Source: a virus. From it: a stretch of 28,520 nt of DNA. The position numbers and the translations under genes are program-made. The number at the start of each line of letters is the position of its first letter. The first letter of the stretch is position 1. The DNA is taken from positions 1 to 28,520 of the IMG/VR virus record IMGVR_UViG_3300010157_000198; one strand, given 5' to 3'. The notes under the pieces were generated by a model, which was given only the letters and a program-made list of their open reading frames with translations, ran no database searches and was not told the DNA's origin. Of the stretch, positions 7,376 through 14,500 are shown one piece after another.

Positions 7376-7885
7376 ATGTTGATATTTTTGGATACGGAAT
7401 TCACAGATTTTCCCGAGTCGGAATGTGACTTAATCTCCATTGGATTAGTTGACGAAAATGATCGAGAATTTTATGCAGAGCTAACAGACTATAGGCAAGA
7501 AGCCTGTAGTGGCTTTGTTCGAGAAGTAGTACTTCCGTTATTGGGTCAGCATAAAAACAGAATAACAGGCCCTCGCTACATGATAGCCAAAGAGCTTGCA
7601 GAATGGTTAGAGCTGTATCGTGAAACGGAATGTACCATTTGTTTTGATTACAATACAGATTGGCAGTTGATGCGTAACATGATAATGTTACTGCCCGACG
7701 ACATGTTGCCCGATTTTTTAACAACAAAAAATATTTGGGGCGATATAGATCAACAAGCATTAGATTGGTTTTGGTTGGAAAGAGACACAATAGGATGGAA
7801 ACCGCACATGGCATTGTATGATGCCCATGCAAATAAATTCGCATATAAACCCTTAGTAAAGGCAAGACATGAAACTCAACGGTAA
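7376..7885 (+). CDS. DEDDh 3'-5' exonuclease, RNase T-like
   Basis: This 169-residue enzyme should remove nucleotides from 3' ends of RNA or DNA using two metal ions. Motif I is LDTEFTD with D6 and E8. Motif II is FDYNTDWQL with D91 or D95. Motif III is HMALYDA with H144 and D149, so the DEDDh set is complete. The compact size and wording fit the phage and Rv2179c-like exoribonuclease group. D6 is so close to the ATG at 7376 that a later start would destroy the active site, so this start is secure even though no ribosome site precedes it. The last 17 bases overlap the next gene. As an early protein it could act in RNA turnover or nucleotide salvage; the true substrate is not shown. Confidence 0.85.
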   Translation: MLIFLDTEFTDFPESECDLISIGLVDENDREFYAELTDYRQEACSGFVREVVLPLLGQHKNRITGPRYMIAKELAEWLELYRETECTICFDYNTDWQLMRNMIMLLPDDMLPDFLTTKNIWGDIDQQALDWFWLERDTIGWKPHMALYDAHANKFAYKPLVKARHETQR

Positions 7886-9038
7886 AACAGTACGGTCAAA
7901 AGTAAAAGTACAACGCAACCCATTGATGGTTGATGAAAAGTACACAGGCGGTGAGCCAGTGTGGGATACTGAACGTGCCACAGCATTTGACGATGCTACA
8001 TTTGATCATTTTATGCGTCAAAGTTTTTACTACTACAATTACTATTACAGCCAAAAAGATTGTAAAAAGTATGTGATAGAGTGGATGAAAACTCCTGAGC
8101 TTAAATTCACTGCCGCCGACATCAAAACATTCCAACGTAGTCCTGACAAGGCAATTGAAATGACAGCGTGTAGTCTTATTATGGCCAATCGCGCTGGCAT
8201 GCCATTCCGTGGGCGCCATGTTGAGTATATTAAAGGTTGTATTGCTCGAGCAATTACTAGCACAGCCGATGAAGTTGAAGAAGCAGTGGCAGACAAGCCT
8301 AAAGCATACGTTCCTACTATTCAAGACAGGATGAACGAAAAGACAGCAGATACCATTGGTGAGCTTGAAGGACATTATGATGAGTTCATGATGAATTCCG
8401 AGTATCAGTTTAAGTGTTATGATTTCTTGGTTGCTAACAACGTACCGCAAAGTCAATTAAGCAAGTATGAAGAAGTGTACCAGGGCAGATTTAACGAGCT
8501 CAAAGCCGCATACGAAAAACAAGATGAACAATTGGTTGAAGGTTACAGCCATTTAAGAGCCGCAGACTTTAAACGGTTCTTTACCTTCCTTGATCAAATT
8601 TTAAACGACATACAACAGTATCGCGGTGTTAAAAAAGCTACCAAAAAAGTACGTGCTCCAAAGAGTGTAAGTAAAGAAAAAGTAGTCAGCAAGCTCAAGT
8701 ATTCCAAAGAAGATAAAGTACTTCGATTGATTAGTATTAACCCTGCAGATATCATTGGCTCACAGGAACTATGGGTGTATAATAGTAAAACACGCAAGTT
8801 AGGCAAGTATGTAGCCGACAGCATCATCGGTCCCTTGAACGTCAAAGGAACCACGATTATTGGCTACGATGAGTTCAAAAGCATAACAAAAACACTTCGT
8901 AAACCGGAGGAAAAGCTCAAGGAGTTTGCCAAGGCTAGTAAGGTACAGTTACGTAAGTTTATTGAAGATATTAAAGCTACTGAAACTAAACTAAATGGTC
9001 GAATAAGTGCCGACGTAGTGCTATTACGCACAGCCTAA
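7869..9038 (+). CDS. Conserved hypothetical phage protein, 389 aa
   Basis: I recognise the style of this protein from marine T4-like phages but know no function. The N-terminal third has many aromatic residues (FYYYNYYYSQKDCKKYVIEW at residues 53-72). The middle is helical and acidic. A basic stretch (RGVKKATKKVRAPKSVSKEK) links to a compact C-terminal domain with SINPADIIGSQELWVYNSKT, TTIIGYDEF and KTLRKPEE, whose strand pattern suggests a small beta domain. The Lys-rich linker could bind nucleic acid. Shine-Dalgarno AAAGG precedes the ATG, which overlaps the exonuclease gene by 17 bases, so the two are probably translated together from the 7342 promoter. Early or middle expression is inferred. 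Confidence 0.7.
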   Translation: MKLNGKTVRSKVKVQRNPLMVDEKYTGGEPVWDTERATAFDDATFDHFMRQSFYYYNYYYSQKDCKKYVIEWMKTPELKFTAADIKTFQRSPDKAIEMTACSLIMANRAGMPFRGRHVEYIKGCIARAITSTADEVEEAVADKPKAYVPTIQDRMNEKTADTIGELEGHYDEFMMNSEYQFKCYDFLVANNVPQSQLSKYEEVYQGRFNELKAAYEKQDEQLVEGYSHLRAADFKRFFTFLDQILNDIQQYRGVKKATKKVRAPKSVSKEKVVSKLKYSKEDKVLRLISINPADIIGSQELWVYNSKTRKLGKYVADSIIGPLNVKGTTIIGYDEFKSITKTLRKPEEKLKEFAKASKVQLRKFIEDIKATETKLNGRISADVVLLRTA

Positions 9039-9047
9039 TTAGAGCTG

Positions 9048-9085
9048 TACTCCGTTGTATGGAATAAATACTGTATAACGGAGTA
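9048..9085 (+). promoter_or_regulatory. Hairpin enclosing the gp13 late promoter and hiding its ribosome site
   Basis: TACTCCGTT (9048-9056) and AACGGAGTA (9077-9085) are perfect inverted repeats of 9 bp. Four more inner pairs (G-U, U-A, A-U, U-G) would extend the stem to 13 with a 12-base loop. The loop holds the late octamer AATAAATA, and the right arm holds the Shine-Dalgarno GGAG (9080-9083) of gp13. A transcript from upstream would fold and block the site; one starting near 9076 would lack the left arm. Confidence 0.7.
9063..9070 (+). promoter_or_regulatory. Late promoter octamer AATAAATA
   Basis: This lies in the loop of the 9048-9085 hairpin. Initiation 6 bases downstream, near 9076, would give a leader of about 14 bases that begins with the freed right arm AACGGAGTA. 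Confidence 0.55.
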
Positions 9086-9089
9086 ATCA

Positions 9090-10046
9090 ATGGCTACACC
9101 ATTCACTAATGCAGTTACAGTTGAACCAGGGTTCGACAGTCAAAACAACATAACAGCCAAGAGCCTGTTTAATGCAAATACAGGTGCTCAGTCGGGCGCC
9201 CATATTGCATTCGATGGAAATCCTACAGTTACAAATCCTGGTGTTACTGATCCTAACTGGACGTATGGCAATACTACAGACAGTATGCGAGGCAGTATTG
9301 TTGACTATATTCGTATGCGATTAGGTGACGGCATTGTAGACGTAGAGCTTGAAAAAGAACACTACGAAATGGGTATTAATCAAGCCCTGATCAAGTATCG
9401 TCAAAAAGCACAAAACTCCACAGAAGAATCTTATGCGTTCTTGAAGCTAGAACCCGAGACACAAGAGTACATTCTGCCTAAAGAAATTCAGACTGTTAAA
9501 GCTATACACCGTCGTGGTATTGGTAGCGTAACAGGTACAACAGCTAGCCAATTTGAACCATTTGCAAGTGGCTACCTGAACACTTATATGCTAACCGCAG
9601 GTCGCGTTGGCGGTCTAACAAACTATGAATTGTTTGTTGACTATCAAAAATTAGCCATGCGTATGTTTGGTGGTTATATGAACTTTACATTTAATCCTGT
9701 AACCAAGAAACTTACACTAGTACGTAAGATGCCTTTCCAAGGTGCTAACCCTGATCAAGCACAACAGGAAAGTGTGTTATTACATATTTTTAATACCAAG
9801 CCTGATCAAATGATCTTTAACGACACTTATGCTTTTCCTTGGATTCAAGAATATGCGTACAGTTTCTGCAAACGCATCCTTGGTGAAGCACGTAGTAAGT
9901 TTAATCAAATTGCTGGCCCACAAGGTGGTACTTCATTAAACGGTGATGCTTTGAAAAATGAAGCACAAGCCGAAATGGAAAAATTAGAAGAAGATCTTAA
10001 AACTTATGTTGATGGCAGTCAGCCACTAACCTGGGTAACTGGATAA
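9090..10046 (+). CDS. 13: Neck protein gp13
   Basis: gp13 forms the neck ring with gp14 and completes the head for tail joining. Length (318 residues) is close to T4 gp13 (309). After a variable N-terminus, residues 68-125 show the family core: SIVDYIRMRLGDGIVDVELE, then EHYEMGINQALIKYRQKAQN, then a strand ending EYILPKEIQTVKAIHRRGIG. A glycine-rich helix (MRMFGGYMNFTF) and a helical C-terminus with TYAFPWIQEYAYSFCKRILG follow, and the protein ends SQPLTWVTG, like the C-terminal proline-tryptophan segment of this family. GGAG lies 6 bases before the ATG, inside a hairpin arm that also encloses a late promoter. It is on the plus strand while gp14-like and gp15 are on the minus strand, unlike the collinear T4 order. 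Confidence 0.8.
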   Translation: MATPFTNAVTVEPGFDSQNNITAKSLFNANTGAQSGAHIAFDGNPTVTNPGVTDPNWTYGNTTDSMRGSIVDYIRMRLGDGIVDVELEKEHYEMGINQALIKYRQKAQNSTEESYAFLKLEPETQEYILPKEIQTVKAIHRRGIGSVTGTTASQFEPFASGYLNTYMLTAGRVGGLTNYELFVDYQKLAMRMFGGYMNFTFNPVTKKLTLVRKMPFQGANPDQAQQESVLLHIFNTKPDQMIFNDTYAFPWIQEYAYSFCKRILGEARSKFNQIAGPQGGTSLNGDALKNEAQAEMEKLEEDLKTYVDGSQPLTWVTG

Positions 10047-10053
10047 GTATAGT

Positions 10054-10422
10054 ATGAAGATCACAGAAATTATCATTGAATCCCAATTACCAGCAGATCA
10101 GGTATCTGCTACGCCTGGGATGAAAATACATAAAGAATTACAAAGCTCAGATCCATATGATGCTTATAAATTTGGTGTTAACATGGGCGGTGCCCCGGAT
10201 TTTCATCATCCGCCCGACCTCGAAGGCCCAGCAGGTCAATCATTGATAACTGTGGCATATACCGATGCGTGTGAAGCCATTATTGATGCTACAGAAAAAG
10301 CACATGGCGTAAAAAGCAAACGTATTAGCCCACGTGGTAGCCAAGAAGCTGACTTTATCCAAAAAGTTAGCCCACATCGAAATCCAGGGCCAATTACACT
10401 TAACCGTAAACCTAAAAAATAA
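10054..10422 (+). CDS. Small conserved-looking protein with capsid-targeting-like N-terminus
   Basis: I do not recognise the fold of this 122-residue protein. It begins MKITEIIIESQL, which resembles the short capsid-targeting leader of T4 internal proteins: Met-Lys, about seven mostly hydrophobic residues, then I-x-E followed by a small residue, the site cut by prohead protease gp21. Cleavage after E9 would leave a polar basic protein of 113 residues ending in RKPKK, suited to bind DNA. A HHPPDLEGPAG segment and a helix with TDACEAIIDATEKAHG lie in the middle. Its ATG is 8 bases after gp13, with a degenerate late-like GATAAGTA 4 bases upstream and no strong ribosome site. An internal head protein is a hypothesis only. 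Confidence 0.6.
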   Translation: MKITEIIIESQLPADQVSATPGMKIHKELQSSDPYDAYKFGVNMGGAPDFHHPPDLEGPAGQSLITVAYTDACEAIIDATEKAHGVKSKRISPRGSQEADFIQKVSPHRNPGPITLNRKPKK

Positions 10423-10423
10423 C

Positions 10424-10452
10424 TTGACTTTATATTAAAAATATGTAAAAAT
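10424..10452 (+). promoter_or_regulatory. Possible sigma70-type promoter for dNMP kinase
   Basis: TTGACT (10424-10429) lies 17 bases before AAAAAT (10447-10452), which is preceded by a TG extension. The -10 is weak (4 of 6). Initiation would fall near 10459, inside the loop of the following hairpin. Confidence 0.4.
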
Positions 10453-10478
10453 AGCTCTTATACACTAGGAGCTTTTTT
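10453..10478 (+). terminator. Terminator-like hairpin that contains the dNMP kinase ribosome site
   Basis: AGCTC (10453-10457) pairs with GAGCT (10469-10473) around an 11-base loop, followed by a run of six T (10473-10478) that ends at the ATG. The right arm includes most of the Shine-Dalgarno AGGAG (10467-10471). Read-through from upstream would meet both a short terminator and a hidden ribosome site. The stem has only 5 bp, so strength is doubtful. Confidence 0.45.
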
Positions 10479-11159
10479 ATGATCATTGGCATCTGCGGAT
10501 TTATTGGTAGCGGTAAAGACACTATTGCTGACTACTTGGTTAACTTCCACGAATTTAGGCGTGACAGCTATGCTGGTACTCTTAAAGATGCTGTGGCCGC
10601 TGTGTTTAACTGGGATCGTGAGTTACTAGAAGGACGCACCAAACAAGCTCGTGAGTGGCGCGAACAAGTAGATCCATGGTGGGCTGAACGCTTGAACATG
10701 CCTGCCTTAACTCCTAGACTGGTACTACAGCTATGGGGAACGGAAGTGTGCCGCAAAGGCTTTCACGACGATATTTGGATTGCCAGCGTGGAAAACAAAC
10801 TGCGGTCAAGCAGAGATAACATTGTTATCAGCGATTGCCGTTTCCCTAACGAAATTAAAAGTATTAAACAAGCCGGTGGCAGAGTTGTTTGGGTCAAGCG
10901 TGGCGAACTACCCAATTGGTGTCAAACAGCAGTTTTAGCCAATGGCGGCAATGTTGAAAAACAAACAGAATTAAAACAGCTAGGTGTTCACGTTAGCGAA
11001 ACTGCTTGGGTTGGTACTAAGTTTGATGTTTTAATTGATAATAACGGAAGCATTGAAGACCTATACAGTCAAGTTAAAAGTCTGGTGTTAGTGGAGCCGC
11101 CTTCCAGGCCAAGCGGGACCTATAAACCTCTGACTGACAGTTTAAGCATACTGTCTTAA
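10479..11159 (+). CDS. 1: Deoxynucleoside monophosphate kinase (T4 gp1 type)
   Basis: This enzyme phosphorylates dNMPs released from host or modified DNA to dNDPs for phage DNA synthesis in the cytoplasm. The 226 residues are close to T4 gp1 (241). The P-loop is GFIGSGKDT at residues 7-15, with K13 and T15 at the phosphates. Further family features are RDSYAGTLKDAVAAVF (lid and substrate region), LVLQLWGTEVCRKGFHDDIW around residues 82-101, and VISDCRFPNEI with the conserved D-x-R-x-x-N-E. The C-terminal 22 residues or so overlap the 3' end of the minus-strand cysteine-rich gene by 86 bases. AGGAG lies 7 bases before the ATG. It stands alone between virion genes, with its own putative promoter. 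Confidence 0.88.
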   Translation: MIIGICGFIGSGKDTIADYLVNFHEFRRDSYAGTLKDAVAAVFNWDRELLEGRTKQAREWREQVDPWWAERLNMPALTPRLVLQLWGTEVCRKGFHDDIWIASVENKLRSSRDNIVISDCRFPNEIKSIKQAGGRVVWVKRGELPNWCQTAVLANGGNVEKQTELKQLGVHVSETAWVGTKFDVLIDNNGSIEDLYSQVKSLVLVEPPSRPSGTYKPLTDSLSILS

Positions 11160-11424
11160 GATTAAAGTGATTGTTATTCTTTAAGTTGCCGTCAACGTAA
11201 AACACATTTAGTTGTTCCGGTAATTTAGCCTTAAAATTGCATTTCTCACATACAGGCTTTTTCTTATAGCCGGCCTTCTGCCATGCAGTTGGTTCTTTCT
11301 TTAAAGTTTTGCCTTTCCTGCTACAACTAGAACAAATATTACGGTAATGGTGTATACCATCCTTGATATAGTTCACTGCTACAGCATTGACGTGGCATAC
11401 TGGGCACAAATTGCGATTTAACAT
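11074..11424 (-). CDS. Cysteine-rich protein with four CxxC pairs, degenerate HNH-like
   Basis: Taking the ATG at 11424 gives 116 residues. Pairs C7/C10, C31/C34, C59/C62 and C93/C96 suggest two zinc ribbons. The second half (FYVDGNLKNNNHFNLKTVCL, then NCQ) has the layout of an HNH nuclease, where one expects HHIDGN, NL and a C-x-x-C-H end. Here the first catalytic histidine is Tyr and the last is Gln, so nuclease activity is doubtful. An upstream ATG at 11463 is possible, but 11424 sits exactly 5 bases after a GGTAAATA late octamer on the same strand. The gene overlaps the dNMP kinase by 86 bases, tail to tail. It may be a broken homing-type nuclease or a zinc-binding regulator. Confidence 0.62.
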   Translation of the reverse strand: MLNRNLCPVCHVNAVAVNYIKDGIHHYRNICSSCSRKGKTLKKEPTAWQKAGYKKKPVCEKCNFKAKLPEQLNVFYVDGNLKNNNHFNLKTVCLNCQSEVYRSRLAWKAAPLTPDF

Positions 11425-11429
11425 ACAGT

Positions 11430-11437
11430 TATTTACC
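11430..11437 (-). promoter_or_regulatory. Late-type octamer GGTAAATA (minus strand)
   Basis: On the minus strand GGTAAATA is followed by ACTGT and then the ATG at 11424. The 5-base gap equals that of three plus-strand late-type genes and would place the transcript start on the ATG. Confidence 0.5.
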
Positions 11438-11479
11438 CCAAACCTTTGCAAAGGCACCTGCAACTGCCATCATTTTGTG

Positions 11480-11516
11480 CCTTTATTATAAATAACTGTA
11501 ACATGTAATTTAAAGG
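11480..11516 (+). promoter_or_regulatory. Inverted repeat enclosing the sheath late promoter and its ribosome site
   Basis: CCTTTA (11480-11485) pairs with TAAAGG (11511-11516). With a 2-base bulge, TTA (11486-11488) also pairs with TAA (11506-11508). The octamer TATAAATA starts within the left half of the structure, and the Shine-Dalgarno AAGGA (11513-11517) begins in the right arm. Late initiation near 11500 would leave out the left arm. The stem is AU-rich and weaker than at gp13. Confidence 0.5.
11487..11494 (+). promoter_or_regulatory. Late promoter octamer TATAAATA for the tail sheath gene
   Basis: This is a perfect late consensus, 31 bases before the ATG at 11526. It gives a predicted leader of about 26 bases containing AAGGA 8 bases before the start. 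It is one of only two perfect octamers noted, in keeping with the high need for sheath protein. Confidence 0.72.
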
Positions 11517-11525
11517 AAGATCACC

Positions 11526-14500
11526 ATGGCACTAGTATCCCCAGGAGTATCGATCAGTATTAATGATCAGAGTCAATATGTTGCAAGCAATGTAGGTTCT
11601 GTTCCATTAGTTATCTTGGCAACTGCTCAAGATAAAACATATAACAATTCCGCCGCAACTGGCACAAGCAAAGCCAATGCTGGTAAGCTACAAGCGTTTA
11701 CAAGTCAACGTGACTTGATTACAGCAATGGGCACACCAACATTCCAACTTAGCGCCGCTGGCACACCATTAAATGGTAGCGAGCTAAACGAATACGGTCT
11801 GTTAACAGCATATTCAGCACTAGGTTTAAGCAATCAGTTATTTGCTATTCGTGCAGATGTTAACCTAAACGAGCTTGTTGGTACAAGCAATCGTCCAGTT
11901 GGCATGGTTGACGATGGCACCTATTGGTTAGACTTGGCCAACACAGATTTTGGTATTTACAGTTCAAACGGAACTACACCTGCATCATTTACTAGCGTTA
12001 GTCCATTATTAATTACTGATACATCACAAGTAGTTAATATTAGCGATATTCCGACTCCAATTGCGGCAATTGGCGCACAAGGTAGCTATGCATTAGTATT
12101 TGTTGGAGTAAATAATGCTCCAGTAACAGCCGTGCGTTTGTTCTACAAAGCCACCGCAGTCAACAGCGCAAGCCTAACAAACAGCTGGGTACAAGTTGGT
12201 TCCACAGCATGGCAAACCAGTACTGTCACAGTACAAGGAAATATTCCTAGCCCAACAGTACCAACAAGTGCTTCATTTAAAATTAACAACGTAACTATTA
12301 ACACTAGCGCAATTAATGCTACTGTTGGTGCATTAGCAACGGCTATTAACACAGCCGCAGTCACTGGCGTTACTGCATTAGCAGTACCTGGACAAGGTCT
12401 AGCATTATTTGCCACAAGTGCTGCCGGCACTAATTTGGGCACAATGACATTATCTAACGATGCATCTGGTGTATTTGCTTCTTGCGGTATTACTTTATCT
12501 ACATACCATGCACCTATTATGTCTTACGGTACATTTGCACAAGAACCAAGTGCAGGTTGGTCGGCATATCCAGCTGGTACAATTTGGTGGAAAACAACTG
12601 CAACAGGTAGTGGTTTTAGCCCAGCACTTAAAAAATACAGCATGTCCAAGGATTCGTGGCAAGCTATTCCGGCCCCAATGTATGATTACCCACCCAGTGC
12701 AATTTATGGCCTAGATCCAATTGGTGGCGGCGCAAATCTTGTACACGGTCAAGTAGTTTCTTTCTTTGGTGCTACTGATTCAACTGCTAATAGATTAAGT
12801 TTTAGCGAGCAACAGGTAGGAACACAAACGGTTGCCACTGGTGGTACACCAACTGCGTTCCCGGGAACAGGTTCGTTTACTATCCAAGCAACTGCACCAG
12901 GAACTCCAAATATGAGTTCAGCAGTTACTATTAGCCCAACATCTGGCGCAAGCGGATTCGTTACTGCAATTTTAGCGGCTAACATTCCTTACGTTACAGC
13001 ACAATCTAATACTGATGGTACAGTAAGCGTTATCCATACCAAAGGCGGACATATCGTTCTAGCTCAAGTAACTGGTACGAACTTAGCTAATGCTGGATTT
13101 GTTACAGGTAGCGGATCAGGCTTTGTAGTACTAGACAACGGAAACATTGCTGTTAACAATTGGAACGGTATTACACGTTCTGTTGTTTACAGTTCAACAG
13201 AGCCATATGCCGCCCCAGCAGATGGCACACTATGGTACTACAGCAATCCAACAGACATCGATGTAATGATCAGTGATGTTGGTGGGTGGAAAGGTTACAA
13301 AAACGTTTCTGCAGATATTCGTGGTTACAACTTAGGAAACACAGATCCAGCAGGTGTTATCGTGTCTGGAACACAACCAACTAGCCAATCTGACAGCTCA
13401 ATATTAGAAGCTGGCGACTTATGGTTGGATACATCAGACTTAGTAAACTTCCCGGCTCTATCACGTTACAATGGTACTGCATGGGTAGCAATTGATAACA
13501 CTGATCATATTAGCAACAATGGTATTATTTTTGCTGATGCACGGTGGGACGGTACAGCCGGCAGTTCAGTTGGTAATACCACTGATGTTGCCGCAGGCGT
13601 ATTGCCTTCAACAGTTACACTATTAACAAGTAATCATACTGATGTTGATTGCCCAGATTATCGTTTATATCCACGTGGAACAATCTTGTTCAACACACGT
13701 CGTTCAGGCTACAACATTAAGAAATTTGTAGGCAATTACTTTACTCAGTTCTCTGGCACGTCCGGATATGTAGTTAAAGATGCTTGGGTTAGTGTAAGTG
13801 GTCTTAAAGAAGATGGTACTATGTATGCTGGTTCCGCCGCACAACGTAACATTGTTGTTGCCGCAATGAAATCAGCTGTTGACAGCAACACTGATGTACT
13901 AGATGCAAACTATAATTTTAACTTGTTAGTTGCTCCTGGTTATCCAGAGTTAATTCCTAACTTGGTAACATTAAACAACAACCGTACAAGTACAGGTTTT
14001 ATTATCGGTGACACGCCAATGACATTGGCACCAAACGTAACTGATATTACAGCATGGGAAAGTAACAAAAATGGTAACGGACTAGCAACAGCTAGCCCAT
14101 ATCTAGGTGTATATTACCCAGCTGGTTTAACAAACGACTTGGCAGGCAACACAGTAGCAGTACCAGCAAGTCACGCAGTATTACGTACATTCTTGTACAA
14201 TGACCAAGTTGCATATCAGTGGTTTGCTCCAGCTGGTGTTAACCGTGGCCTAGTAAGCAACCTAAGTGACATTGGTTACGTTGATATCAACTCAGGTGCA
14301 TTTGTACACAACGGTGTTAACCAAGGTCTACGTGATGCATTGTACAGTATTAACGTTAACCCAATTACACAATTGCCTGGCACAGGATTAGTTGTATGGG
14401 GTCAAGAAACACGTAGTGGTGCTGAAACAGCACGTAATCGTGTAAACGTTGTTCGCTTAGAAAACTACTTACGTACAATCTTTGCCACAATCAGCAATGG

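Noticed and set aside
10042-10053. GATAAGTA as a late promoter for the 122-aa gene
   Set aside because: It has a G in the conserved core and a 4-base gap to the ATG, and it contains the gp13 stop codon. Too weak to list as a feature.
11425-11463. Longer start for the cysteine-rich minus-strand gene
   Set aside because: The added 13 residues read through the late octamer region and add no recognisable feature. It remains possible if the octamer is not used.
12143-12442. Minus-strand open frame inside the sheath gene
   Set aside because: It is hydrophobic, Ala/Val-rich and mirrors the Thr/Ala/Asn codons of the sheath. It has no start context and is an antisense shadow.
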